Positions 1 to 9,129 of a stretch of DNA of 19,852 nt are shown one piece after another. Origin of the DNA: UBA6614 sp002433235 (GTDB taxonomy: Bacteria > Verrucomicrobiota > Verrucomicrobiia > Limisphaerales > UBA1100); the NCBI GenBank assembly GCA_002433235.1, contig DJHS01000055.1, forward strand, positions 1 to 19,852, written 5' to 3'. The number at the start of each line of letters is the position of its first letter. Position 1 is the stretch's first letter. Position numbers and translations under genes: made by a program. The notes under the pieces are model-generated. The model searched no databases, was not told where the DNA came from, and saw nothing but the letters and a program-made list of their open reading frames with translations.

Positions 1-1930
1 CATCCGGAATGCTCGACCAAAAAAACACCGCCAATCGGCCGGCCAATTCGTATTGGCTGATGCGCGCCGGGGCCTCCGCCACATCCCGCTGGGCCAGGTA
101 CAAAAACTCCGGATGCGCCAGNNNNNNNNNNNNNNNNNNNNNNNNNNNNNNNNNNNNNNNNNNNNNNNNNNNNNNNNNNNNNNNNNNNNNNNNNNNNNNN
201 NNNNNNNNNNNNNNNNNNNNNNNNNNNNNNNNNNNNNNNNNNNNNNNNNNNNNNNNNNNNNNNNNNNNNNNNNNNNNNNNNNNNNNNNNNNNNNNNNNNN
301 NNNNNNNNNNNNNNNNNNNNNNNNNNNNNNNNNNNNNNNNNNNNNNNNNNNNNNNNNNNNNNNNNNNNNNNNNNNNNNNNNNNNNNNNNNNNNNNNNNNN
401 NNNNNNNNNNNNNNNNNNNNNNNNNNNNNNNTACAAAAACTCCGGATGCGCCAGCACCGTGGCCAGCACTTCCACCATTGCTTCCTCCAAGGATTCGAAC
501 TGCGGACGGTACTCGCCGTATAATTTCATGAACCGATCCACTTCCGGCTTGGTCACCGCCCGCCGCCACGCCCGCGTCATGAACCGCTCCAGCACCTCGC
601 GTGCGTACGCCGCGTCGTCCGCCCGATTTTTGCTCTCGAAGAAAATCGCCGTGTGCGATTTCGGCGGCCACTGCTCGTAGAATGGCGCGGTGATTTCCAC
701 GTGATCAAACTGCACGTGCAGCCCGTTTACCAGCGTCACATTCCGAATGTGCAAAAACTCATCGCGGCGCGGGAATGTGGTTTCGAGTTTGCGAAACGGA
801 TTGCGCTGAATGTCGCCCAGTTGAATGTCGAAATGAATGAACTCCGGCTTGCCGGCCGGCGCCTTCACGGGCACATCCCGCTCACTGATGATGTTGGAGA
901 AATTCGCGTTGTTGCTCGTGTGGGCACTGAATCCCAGCCGCAGGGTCGCGTCTCCCGGCAGCTCCTCGGTGGAACGCGCCGCCCGAATGCTGACGCGCAT
1001 CGTGCCCTCGTCGGGCAGGAAACGATCCAGCCCAACCTTCCATTCGTTGTTGCGCGGCAGCTCCATGTAGACCTTGGAGGAGGGCTGCACTTGCCCGGCC
1101 GCCGCGGCGTCCAGCGGACGGTACATCCCGCCGGAAAAGGGAACGCCCACGCCGGTTTCCCGGTTCAGCAAATGTGAGCGCCGGCGGTGATGCGCGTATT
1201 TCTCATCGTCCCGACGAAAGATCTTCGCCTTTTGGGACTTTGAAGTTTGCTCGAACAATTTATCCAGCGGCAACACATACTTCACCGGCCGGGGCTGCTC
1301 GCCCACCACGATGGCTCGCCGCAGCGCCTTGAGCCCAATGGCCCGGTAGGTTTGGAATTGCATGGAAGACATCTGCAGCAGTTCGGAGCTGTTTTTGAAG
1401 CCGTCCTCCGAAGCCGTCTCGGGCGGCAGCCGATCGACCAGCGAATGATCCAGCCCCAGCAAATCGCGCAGTGCATAATCATACTCGTAGCGCGTCAGGC
1501 GCCGGAACGAGGACCGCCCCTTGGCCGCCCGCGCCACGCGGGAGGCCTGTTGAATCTCACCGGATAACCAATCGATCACCGCCGCGCGTTCGGTGTCCTT
1601 CAAGGGCATCTCGGCATCCTCCGGCGGCATCTCCCCGTTGCTGATCACGTCGAACACCTCCAGCCACCAGTTGACGTCCTCCCCCTTGAGCAAATCCGGA
1701 TCCAGCGTATCCACCCGGAACTTCCCCTTCTGCTTCTCGGGCCCGTGACAACTCACACACGCCCGCTTCAGCATCGGCTCCACCGCCTTGCGAAACTGTT
1801 CCAAGTCCGCCTTCGGCTCATCCGCCAACAACTGTGCCGGGTTCAAAAAGAAAACCGCCAGAAAAACGATCACGCCAAGTTTCCCCAAAAAGGAACCTGC
1901 GTAGTCTTGGGATGTATTCACCGCCACCAT
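1..1930 (-). CDS. DUF1587/DUF1592-type exported cytochrome (C-terminus beyond window)
   Basis: Large secreted c-type cytochrome of the planctomycete/verrucomicrobial family built from a PSCyt1-like heme domain, DUF1587, DUF1595, DUF1592, DUF1588 and DUF1585. Its molecular role is not established; electron transfer at the cell surface or periplasm is inferred. The ATG at 1930 gives a hydrophobic segment (about residues 20-36), then a heme site CVSCH at 58-62 followed by GPEKQKG, and the MPPED segment typical of this domain. The DUF1587-like RRLTRYEYDYALRDLLGL follows. QWPPKSH, TRAWRRAV, HPEFLYL and the DUF1592 motif FFWSSIPD come later, close to the left edge. DUF1588 and DUF1585 lie outside. 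The frame is open from 1930 to 1 except for the N run at 122-431, which seems to be a false gap. Unlike its paralogue at 4458-7815 it has no PA14 insert. It is last in the visible operon, 55 bases after the GDSL-DUF1080 gene. Family assignment is firm, function is not. Confidence 0.88.
   Translation of the reverse strand, partial: MVAVNTSQDYAGSFLGKLGVIVFLAVFFLNPAQLLADEPKADLEQFRKAVEPMLKRACVSCHGPEKQKGKFRVDTLDPDLLKGEDVNWWLEVFDVISNGEMPPEDAEMPLKDTERAAVIDWLSGEIQQASRVARAAKGRSSFRRLTRYEYDYALRDLLGLDHSLVDRLPPETASEDGFKNSSELLQMSSMQFQTYRAIGLKALRRAIVVGEQPRPVKYVLPLDKLFEQTSKSQKAKIFRRDDEKYAHHRRRSHLLNRETGVGVPFSGGMYRPLDAAAAGQVQPSSKVYMELPRNNEWKVGLDRFLPDEGTMRVSIRAARSTEELPGDATLRLGFSAHTSNNANFSNIISERDVPVKAPAGKPEFIHFDIQLGDIQRNPFRKLETTFPRRDEFLHIRNVTLVNGLHVQFDHVEITAPFYEQWPPKSHTAIFFESKNRADDAAYAREVLERFMTRAWRRAVTKPEVDRFMKLYGEYRPQFESLEEAMVEVLATVLAHPEFLXXXXXXXXXXXXXXXXXXXXXXXXXXXXXXXXXXXXXXXXXXXXXXXXXXXXXXXXXXXXXXXXXXXXXXXXXXXXXXXXXXXXXXXXXXXXXXXXXXXXXXXXLAHPEFLYLAQRDVAEAPARISQYELAGRLAVFFWSSIPD
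99..121 (+). repeat. Direct repeat copy 1 at gap edge (23 bp)
   Basis: Begins TACAAAAACTCC and ends GGATGCGCCAG, touching the left edge of the N run. It is identical to 432-454, which touches the right edge. On the minus strand both copies encode LAHPEFLY of the DUF1592-type protein in the same frame. Best read as a contig overlap and not as a biological repeat. Confidence 0.85.
122..431. other. Assembly gap, 310 N, probably false
   Basis: A run of 310 N inside the DUF1592-type gene. The 23 bases before it (99-121) and after it (432-454) are identical. If they are merged, the reading frame continues without interruption and matches the paralogue in this window. The neighbouring contigs therefore appear to overlap by 23 bases, with no sequence missing. 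Confidence 0.85.
432..454 (+). repeat. Direct repeat copy 2 at gap edge (23 bp)
   Basis: Identical to 99-121 and immediately follows the N run. See that entry for its interpretation as a contig overlap. Confidence 0.85.
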
Positions 1931-1985
1931 TCTCTGTGAATGATCCGACAGAATTTCCGGCAGGGCGATTCGAATCTATTCGAAA

Positions 1986-3254
1986 CTATTCCAATTCCTT
2001 CAGCCGAATGTGGCGGTACTCCATTTGGCCGCGGTCGCCTTCGAGGCCGATGGGGCCGGTGGCGGGCACCTTGAAGTTGGCATTGAGCACTTCGCCGTTG
2101 CAGGTGCAATGGGCATTACCGTCTTTCACGACCACGACGATCTCGTTCCAGTCCTGTGGCTTGTATTTTTTCAGGTCCTTCCACGGGCCGGCGAGAATGT
2201 AATCGCGGCACTGGAGTTGGGGCCGGCGAATGAACACGCCGCTGTCGGCATTGGGCGTGGCGCGGAATTCGAGTTTCAAAATAAAGTTCTTCGGAAACTC
2301 GCGCGTGGTCCACAGCTGCTGAATGCGCCGGCCCTCCGGCGGCGTGGTCACAACCAAGCGACCGTTGATGGCGCGGTACCGGTCGTCATGGCTGGCCGTT
2401 TTGCCGTCGAAGGTGGCGGTCTTTTCCTGCGTGCGCTGATTGCGGAATCCCCAGCCGGTGAGGTCTTTGCCGTTGAAGAGGGGCACAAATCCGGCCTCAC
2501 GTTCGAACGCCGGAATGAGGGTCTCCATGAACCCGTGCGTAGCCAGCAACGGCGTCAACGCGGCGGCCCATTTGTCGTAGCCGAGTTGATTCGGATGCAG
2601 CAGGTCGGGAAACTCCGCTTTCTTCGCATCACCCTTGGCATCAGCGTAAAGTCGCCAGGTGTCGAGCACGGTGATCTGCGGATCGCCTTTCACGGCGGCG
2701 AAGTAGAGTTGGTTGATCTTTTGGATCTGATCCGCCGGCCGCTTCTTGCTCGCCGAGCTGGGGAAGGTGTTGCAGAGAATGATCGGCATCTTTGGGTTAT
2801 GTTTTTTTAATGCGGCCACGATGAGCTTGAGATTGCCGGCAATCACTTCCGGCGCGGCGCCTTCCTCGAGGTCGTTGGTGCCGATGAGCAGCACGACGCC
2901 CTTGGGGTTGAGCGCCAGCACATCCTCCTTCAGGCGGATGAGCACGCCGCGAGTAGTATCACCACTGATGCCACGATTGGCCACCTTCACGCCCTTGAAG
3001 TGGCCGCGGAAATTGTCTCCCCATCCCTGCGTGATCGAATCGCCCAAAAACACCAGTGAACCCATATCCTGCCGCACTCGCGTCGCCCAGCCGGTCCGTT
3101 TCTTTTCCCAAAGATTTTGAAACCACTGATAGCGCCGGATCGGCCCTTCGCCAGGAAGCCCCTTATCCGTTGCCGGTATGGCAAATTTAGAGGCCCCGAA
3201 CAGATCGAGGGAGAAGATAAATGACAACAACAGGGCAACTCGCTGGGTATTCAT
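1986..3254 (-). CDS. Exported GDSL/SGNH esterase fused to DUF1080 domain
   Basis: Two-domain exported protein of 422 residues, probably acting on decorated sugars. The N-terminus has a signal-like hydrophobic stretch (6-20). The SGNH hydrolase domain (about 65-240) shows FLGDSITQGW with catalytic Ser73, NRGISGD with Gly95, IGTNDL with Asn127, and DLLHPNQLGY with Asp217 and His220. All blocks are intact, so an active esterase or lipase is expected; sugar O-acetyl removal is a common role for such enzymes. The C-terminal DUF1080 domain (about 255-422) starts at FVPLFNGKDLTGW; this concanavalin-like family is now described as 3-keto-disaccharide hydrolase. The start at 3254 gives the signal sequence directly; no clear ribosome-binding site is seen. 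It lies 45 bases after the GH16 gene and 55 before the second cytochrome gene, on the same strand. Substrate unknown. Confidence 0.9.
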   Translation of the reverse strand: MNTQRVALLLSFIFSLDLFGASKFAIPATDKGLPGEGPIRRYQWFQNLWEKKRTGWATRVRQDMGSLVFLGDSITQGWGDNFRGHFKGVKVANRGISGDTTRGVLIRLKEDVLALNPKGVVLLIGTNDLEEGAAPEVIAGNLKLIVAALKKHNPKMPIILCNTFPSSASKKRPADQIQKINQLYFAAVKGDPQITVLDTWRLYADAKGDAKKAEFPDLLHPNQLGYDKWAAALTPLLATHGFMETLIPAFEREAGFVPLFNGKDLTGWGFRNQRTQEKTATFDGKTASHDDRYRAINGRLVVTTPPEGRRIQQLWTTREFPKNFILKLEFRATPNADSGVFIRRPQLQCRDYILAGPWKDLKKYKPQDWNEIVVVVKDGNAHCTCNGEVLNANFKVPATGPIGLEGDRGQMEYRHIRLKELE

Positions 3255-3299
3255 GTGACCGGCAAAGAGTCAACCAAGCCGGCACGATCCGCAAGCCGT

Positions 3300-4424
3300 T
3301 TACTTTCGCTGGTAAACACGCACCCAATCCACGTGCATGTGTTGGGGGAACTGCGCAAAATCGTAGAGTTCGTTTTTGCCTTTCTTGTCCGGCCCGGGAT
3401 CGTTCGGCCCCCAGACCCCAAAATAATTCCCGCCAACGGCCAAATTCAGGATGAGATAAAATGGATAGTCCCGGTACATTTTTTTGCCGCCGAACTTGGC
3501 CGGATTGGTGAGGTCCAGCCCCGGCCCCCATTCCTTGCCATCCAGCATGAAGATAATCCGGTCCTTCGTCCATTTACAGCCGTAGACGTGGTAGCCGGAC
3601 ACGTAGGATTTTTCGCCCGGCTTCGGCTGCAATGATGTGTCGAGTTTTTGATCTGCGATCCACTGCTTCGGATTGATCGCCCCGTCGTACCGCCGGTAAT
3701 GGGAATACCAACCGATGTTGCCCACCGTCCAGTTCCGCGGGCTTTTGTGGAAGATGGCGCCGGCATGATACAATCGGGTGGCGCGGCCGGACATTTCCAT
3801 GATGTCGATTTCGCCGCTGTAAGGCCAAGTGCTCCGGGCCCATTCACGCTTCCCTTTGGCAGCAGCCTGATCCCAATAGCCCGAATAGGGGGCGGTTTTG
3901 GCTTCAGGCATCAACCAGAATGCCGGCCAAACCGGAACGGCTGTTCGTTGGCCGCGGGCATCCGTCGGGTTTTTGATGCGTGCCTCAAAAACCCCATAGG
4001 TGAAGGCGCGGAGTTTTTCCGTGGTCAGTTTGGCAGATTTGAAATCCTGATGGCCGATTTGGCGCTGAACCCTGCCGTACGGTTTGTCGCGCAGCGGATA
4101 TTTTGCATCGGGCGCATAACGGGCAACGAGGGTCAACCGGCCGTCCTTGACATAAAACGTTTCCCCCTCCGCATCGAGATAAGCCTGCACCTCGCCGTTG
4201 CCATGACCGTACTGGCCAATCTTGCGGTCATCCACCGCCACCCATTTTTTGCGATCCAGTTTGGTGCCGCTAAACTCCTCCTGCCACACCAACTTGTACA
4301 ACGGATCCGCGGCATGGGCATCTCCCAGGGATGGGCTCTTGCCTTCCGCACCCTGAAGCCATCCCGGTAAAAAGAACAAACAACCGGCCAACAAAACCAA
4401 GTATCTCAGAAAACTGTTATCCAT
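3300..4424 (-). CDS. Exported GH16 family glycoside hydrolase (laminarinase-like)
   Basis: Endo-acting glycoside hydrolase family 16 enzyme of 374 residues, normal for a single catalytic domain. The active-site motif GEIDIMEMSG is present, with the predicted nucleophile Glu205, Asp207 and acid/base Glu210. The six-residue E-x-D-x-x-E spacing is the beta-bulge form found in laminarinases, agarases and carrageenases. Other family landmarks are WPAFWLMPE near 166-174, HVYGCKWTKDRI, a PFYLILNLAVGG segment and the terminal MHVDWVRVYQ. The N-terminus is a signal sequence; LAGC at 12-15 resembles a lipobox, but the hydrophobic run continues past it, so lipid anchoring is uncertain. It sits 33 bases after the DUF1592-type cytochrome gene and 45 before the GDSL-DUF1080 gene. 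The neighbouring sulfatase and esterases suggest a sulfated or acylated marine-type polysaccharide, but the exact bond cleaved cannot be read from sequence alone. Confidence 0.92.
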   Translation of the reverse strand: MDNSFLRYLVLLAGCLFFLPGWLQGAEGKSPSLGDAHAADPLYKLVWQEEFSGTKLDRKKWVAVDDRKIGQYGHGNGEVQAYLDAEGETFYVKDGRLTLVARYAPDAKYPLRDKPYGRVQRQIGHQDFKSAKLTTEKLRAFTYGVFEARIKNPTDARGQRTAVPVWPAFWLMPEAKTAPYSGYWDQAAAKGKREWARSTWPYSGEIDIMEMSGRATRLYHAGAIFHKSPRNWTVGNIGWYSHYRRYDGAINPKQWIADQKLDTSLQPKPGEKSYVSGYHVYGCKWTKDRIIFMLDGKEWGPGLDLTNPAKFGGKKMYRDYPFYLILNLAVGGNYFGVWGPNDPGPDKKGKNELYDFAQFPQHMHVDWVRVYQRK

Positions 4425-4457
4425 CGTCCGGTTAATGACACTTGAAGGAAGAAGAAT

Positions 4458-7400
4458 TTATTTCTGCAAAAAAATCTCGCTCGTGGCCACGAGGTGGACG
4501 AGGTCGCGGAGGCGGTTGCCGTTTTTGGCGAGAGCGGTGGTGATGCGGTTGACTTCGCCGCGGTCGAGGGGCTCGAGGCGGCGGCCGGTGGCGTAGGTGA
4601 GCATTTTCTCGGTGAGGCAGCGGGCGAAATCCGGCTCGCGTTTCAGGAGCATTTGCTTGAAGGCGACGATGTCGGCGAGTTGATCGCCGTTGGGCAGTTC
4701 GGTGGCCGGATCAATCTGCGGCCGACCGTCGGTACGATAATGGGTGCGCCAGCGGCCGACGGGATCAAAGTTTTCGAAGGCAAATCCCATCGGATCAATC
4801 TTGCGATGGCAACTGGCGCAGGCCTCGTGTTTGCGGTGCAGCTCGAGTTGTTCGCGGATGGTCTTGGCGCCGCGCAGATCGGGCGAGAGCGGCTCGACAT
4901 CGGGCGGCGGCGGCGAGGGCGGTGAGCCCANNNNNNNNNNNNNNNNNNNNNNNNNNNNNNNNNNNNNNNNNNNNNNNNNNNNNNNNNNNNNNNNNNNNNN
5001 NNNNNNNNNNNNNNNNNNNNNNNNNNNNNNNNNNNNNNNNNNNNNNNNNNNNNNNNNNNNNNNNNNNNNNNNNNNNNNNNNNNNNNNNNNNNNNNNNNNN
5101 NNNNNNNNNNNNNNNNNNNNNNNNNNNNNNNNNNNNNNNNNNNNNNNNNNNNNNNNNNNNNNNNNNNNNNNNNNNNNNNNNNNNNNNNNNNNNNNNNNNN
5201 NNNNNNNNNNNNNNNNNNNNNNNNNNNNNNNNNNNNNNNNNNNNNNNNNNNNNNNNNNNNNNNNNNNNNNNNNNNNNNNNNNNNNNNNNNNNNNNNNNNN
5301 NNNNNNNNNNNNNNGCGGTGGCGGTCATCACGGCGGGCATGGTGAGGATGCCGCCTCGGCGCGGGTCATTGGTCGGCACGCGGATCATGCCTTCGCCGGG
5401 CACATCGTCGCGGTTGTACATCCAGCGGGCAATGTGGGCATTGAGGTACGTGTGATCGGAATGGATGAAGGTGGTGATGCGTTCGTTGCGCACAAGCACG
5501 TCAGCGAAAAACGCGGCTGCCTGCTTCGAGAGCATCGGCTCCATTCTGCGGTCGTGATAAAACCGGAATGGACCACCTTTCTCCGGCGGCATTTTGCCAA
5601 GCTTGTCGAGCCTCAGCCAGGTGGTGGTGAAATTCTGCACGAAGGCCTCGGCCTTGGGATCCTTCAACATGCGCTCCACCTGCGCGAGCATCACGGCCGG
5701 TTCGCGCAGTTTGTTTTCGGCGGCAAGGCGGAAGAGCGTTTCATCCGGCATCGACGACCACAGGAAATAACTGAGGCGAGAAGCCAGCGCATAGGCGTCG
5801 AGGTCGCCGGCGTTTTCGCGCAGGTACAAAAAGCGCGGCGAACACAGCAGCGCCGCGTAGCCCGCCTGCAACGCACGAATGGCGCGGGCCTCGTCGGGGT
5901 TGCCCACGATTTGCTGCGGTGCGGTTTGGATGACGGACAACGGCGTGCTCGCGATGCCCGGCCCGCTCCAAGCCAAGCGCAAACTGTTCGGCCGGCCGTA
6001 GGCAAAATACTCCAACCGAATGGCGTGCGTGCCCTTGGCCAAGCGCACCTTGCCGCGCTTGGTGGAGGCGCCGTGCAAGCCGTCGTGCTCGATGACTTTT
6101 TGATTGGCGACCAGCAGCCGCGAGCCGTCGTCTGACGCCAGCTCAAATGCGTACTCGCCCGCCACCGGCGCCTCAAGTCGGCCCTCGAACACCATGCCGT
6201 AATAGTCCGGCTTGCGCGCGGGGCGAATGTCGATCAACCCGCCGGCCAACGCACCCTCGGCCGCCGGCTTCAACTCGTCAAACTTCGGCAGCTTGGTCCA
6301 TTTGCCGTGATACACGCGGTACTTCAATTCCTTGATCGCGCCCAAAGGTTTGGCTTTCGGATCCTCCATCAACCCGTGCACGAGCTTCACGTACGGCGCC
6401 ACTTCCGCGTCGGTCACCGGCCGGCGCCAGGCGCGCGTGGCGAAATTTTTCAGCAGCTCTTCGACATCCGCCTCTTCCACCGATCCATTGCCGTACAACG
6501 CCACGTGACTGCGCGGCGGCCATTGGTCGATCAGAGGCTCGAGCTTCAGGCGATGCACGCGCACGTTGGGCCCGGCGTAGCCCGCCTTGAGCAGCACGCG
6601 CGCCATCTCCACCGGCCACGCGTCGTACACTTCCTTCGGCACCGCCTTGCGATCCGGGCGCGGTTTGAATTGCGCCGGATAATATTTCTCCACCAATCGC
6701 TCCGCGCGGAAATTGCGATCGTACGGGCCGTTCTCCCAGCCGATCCACGGCATCCAAGTGTCATCGATCCACAGCTCGGCACTAAACGTCCGCCGCTTGC
6801 CGTCGCCGGGCAAATCCCACACCTGCACCGTGCGCGAGGTGGGCCCGCCGATACCGCCATTGCGCGCGTCGGCCACATGCAGGCCAATCTTAAACGGCTG
6901 CGATTGATCCGTCTTGGCCAGTTCATCCCATGGATGTTTCTGGTTATGCCCGGAAACCTCCACTGTCACGCGGTACCGTCCCGAGACCCGCACGCCGCCG
7001 CCCAGCTCGCGCGGCACCAGCCGACCGTCGCCGCCCTCGTAATAGCGTTGCGTGAGCAGGTCGACCTCCTTGTGAAACTCCTCGCGGGCCACGGTCTCGA
7101 TGGTGCGCTGGCCCAGCTTGCGGCCCTGCACGAAGGGCGCGGCAAATTCGCGCGGCTCCACCGAAGGCTTCGGGCCGGGATGTGTGGCGGCACCGATGGT
7201 TTCCTCGGCGGCACCGAGCATGAGCTTGAGCAGGAAATCGGACATCACCAATCGGTCGCCGATGTTGGCAAAGCCCTCGTCCAGTTCGTCCTCGGGAAAG
7301 AAACGTACGGGATCGTTGCCCTGCCGCTCCACGCGGCCGTTGCCGTTGTTGTCCACGAGCCCGCTCACTGCGCCGGGCCGATACGCCGCGCCCTGCAGGT

Positions 7401-7815
7401 GCAACAGATCGCGCAGGGTGCTGCGCAGCTCGAGGCGGTTCAGGCGGCGGATGACCGTTTGGCCGCCGGTGCTTTTACGCTGCGCGTAGGCCAGCTCCAG
7501 CCGCGCGCTGAGGGCGTCGATAAACTGGGCGGTGTCCGCGCGCTCGGGTTGCGCAGCTTTCTTGGGCGGCATTTCGCCGAGGTTCAATTGATCCAGCGCA
7601 TCCTGCCAAATCTCCAGCGTACGCCGATCGGTGAGGTCCGTGCCCAGTGTGTCGAACCGAATTTCGTTCTTCTGCTTGTCCGGCCCGTGACACTCAATGC
7701 AGTGCGTGCGCAGAAACGGTTTCAGCGCATTGAGCGCCTTGTCCGCACGCGCTTGACCAAGCGGCCAGACGACGGCAAGCAGCAGGAGAAACGCGATGCC
7801 GCGCGGGCGGTTCAT
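4458..7815 (-). CDS. Exported DUF1587/DUF1592/DUF1588/DUF1585 cytochrome with PA14 insert (gap inside)
   Basis: Large secreted c-type cytochrome, about 1,009 residues when the gap is resolved. Signal peptide 1-24; first heme site CIECH at 39-43 with GPDKQKN; DUF1587-like region RRLNRLELRSTLRDLLHL; QWPPRSH and TRAWRRPV; then a PA14-like domain (about 495-620, YYGMVFEGRLEAP, ASDDGSRLLVA, WSGPG). DUF1592 follows (SPRFLYL, YFLWSSMPDE), then DUF1588 with RRGGILTMPAVMTAT. After the N run come PPSPPPPDVEPL, a second heme site CASCHRKIDPMGF and a DUF1585 end. PA14 suggests sugar or surface binding. The first ATG overlaps the DUF1552 stop by four bases (ATGA), implying coupled translation. The 384 N cannot be the true length: the frame needs 3n+2 bases, and family sequence suggests about 56. 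Taken literally, the gap leads to a false stop at 4795; the true stop is at 4458. Function in electron transfer is inferred. Confidence 0.9.
4931..5314. other. Assembly gap, 384 N, length probably wrong
   Basis: A run of 384 N inside the PA14-containing cytochrome gene. On the minus strand the sequence stops after TAT plus two bases of a codon and resumes with two bases of a codon before GSPPSPPPPDVEPL. Related proteins carry only a short segment of about 18 residues here, so roughly 56 bases seem to be missing. The flanks share no duplicated sequence, so this gap is probably real but much shorter than drawn. Confidence 0.8.
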
Positions 7816-9083
7816 GATTTCCGCTCGAGGCCAGTCAACGTACCGGTGCTGGTGCCGAAGCGGTCGGCTTCCACACCGAAGTTTTGCAGCATGGACAGCA
7901 GCAGGTTCGCCGCCGGCACGCGCTGTGCATCTTCTTCCGGATAAATCTTCGATTCGCCGTGCTTGAAGCCGCCGCCGGCGAGCAGCAGCGGAAGGTTTTT
8001 CGTGGAGTGCGTGCCCGTGGCCATGCCGCAGCCGAAGAACACCATCGTGTGATCGAGCAGATTACCGCCGTTGATGGGATCCTCCTGCGCCTTGAGCAGG
8101 TCAAGCAGGTGCGCCATCTGCGCGGTCATGTTGGCCTCGATCTTCATCAGCGCACTGGTGTGGCTGTCGCGGTTGCCGTGATGCGAAAAACCGTGGTAGC
8201 CGCCGTTCAGCCCAAAGTCACCATTTACGAAACCGGACGACAACGTAATCGCACGCGTGGAGTCGGTCTGGATCGCGAGCGCAATCAGCTCCATCATCGC
8301 CTTGAGATCAGCCGCGGTGCCTTTGCCCTGCGGCGGCTCGGGATGATCGGTCTTCGGCTTGGGCCGGTCGACCCACGGCTCCTGTTGCACAATCTTTTTC
8401 TCCAGCGACCGCACCGAGTCGAGGTACTCCTCAAACTTGTGCTGATCCTGTTTGCCGAGCTGACCCTTCACGCTCTTGGCCTGCTCCAGCACCACATCGA
8501 GAATGCTGCCGTGCAGCTTAAACTGCTGCCGTTGCTTGGCCTTGGCCGCGGCCGGTTCCTCAAGGAACAATGCCCGGTAGGTTTGCCGCAAATCAATCGC
8601 CGGCACCTGCACGCCCGTGCGCGTGAAGCTGGTGAGGTTGGCCTCGTTCACCCGCACCGTCAGCGACGGAAACCGCGTCGCCGCGCCCACGTGCTCAGCC
8701 ATCTTTTGGTCGAGGCTGATATTGCCCTCCGGGAATCCCGCCGCCAAGTGCGGCCGCACGCCACTGAGAAGCACCGGCACCCCCTGATGCCCGCCCGTGT
8801 TGCCATGGTCGAGATTCGAGAAAACGGTGAACTCCTTCCGATGCCGCTCGAGCGGTTTGAGCGTCGGCGTCAATGCGTAGTCCGTGCCCGCCGTGCTCGG
8901 GAAAAATCCCTTCTTATAAATGCCGTAGTTGTTCGAGAGACATACGAACCGCTTCACCGGCCCTTTGGCCTTGGCGGCCTTTTGCGCCGCGCGCACTTCC
9001 GGCAACGATTCGAGCAACGGCAACGCCATCGCCACGCCCGCACCTTTCAGGAATTGCCGCCGGTTTGGACTGAAATTCTCCAT
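7812..9083 (-). CDS. DUF1552 (HxxSHH) protein with twin-arginine signal
   Basis: Protein of 423 residues from the DUF1552 family, named for its HxxSHH motif, here HGFSHH at 297-302. The fold and function are not established; the family usually sits beside DUF1592-type cytochromes, as here. The N-terminus has a twin-arginine export signal, NRRQFLKGAG at 7-16, followed by VAMALPLL, suggesting folded, possibly cofactor-bearing export through Tat. Other visible segments are SNLDHGNTGGHQGVPVLLSG and FFGCGMATGTHSTKNLPLL. I chose the ATG at 9083 because it places the Tat motif at the very N-terminus; an in-frame start at 9374 would add 97 residues overlapping the sulfatase gene with no signal-like character. 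It begins 46 bases after the sulfatase stop and overlaps the next cytochrome gene by four bases. Family call is secure; a role as the cytochrome's partner is inference. Confidence 0.93.
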   Translation of the reverse strand: MENFSPNRRQFLKGAGVAMALPLLESLPEVRAAQKAAKAKGPVKRFVCLSNNYGIYKKGFFPSTAGTDYALTPTLKPLERHRKEFTVFSNLDHGNTGGHQGVPVLLSGVRPHLAAGFPEGNISLDQKMAEHVGAATRFPSLTVRVNEANLTSFTRTGVQVPAIDLRQTYRALFLEEPAAAKAKQRQQFKLHGSILDVVLEQAKSVKGQLGKQDQHKFEEYLDSVRSLEKKIVQQEPWVDRPKPKTDHPEPPQGKGTAADLKAMMELIALAIQTDSTRAITLSSGFVNGDFGLNGGYHGFSHHGNRDSHTSALMKIEANMTAQMAHLLDLLKAQEDPINGGNLLDHTMVFFGCGMATGTHSTKNLPLLLAGGGFKHGESKIYPEEDAQRVPAANLLLSMLQNFGVEADRFGTSTGTLTGLERKS

Positions 9084-9129
9084 GCCGCGAGTGTCATAGA
9101 ACTCCCCACCGAAAGCAAGCCCATCCACA

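Noticed and set aside
4795..4930. C-terminus of the PA14-containing cytochrome at 4795
   Set aside because: It results only from reading the 384 N literally; the other frame carries CASCHRKIDPMGF and a full DUF1585 end to 4458.
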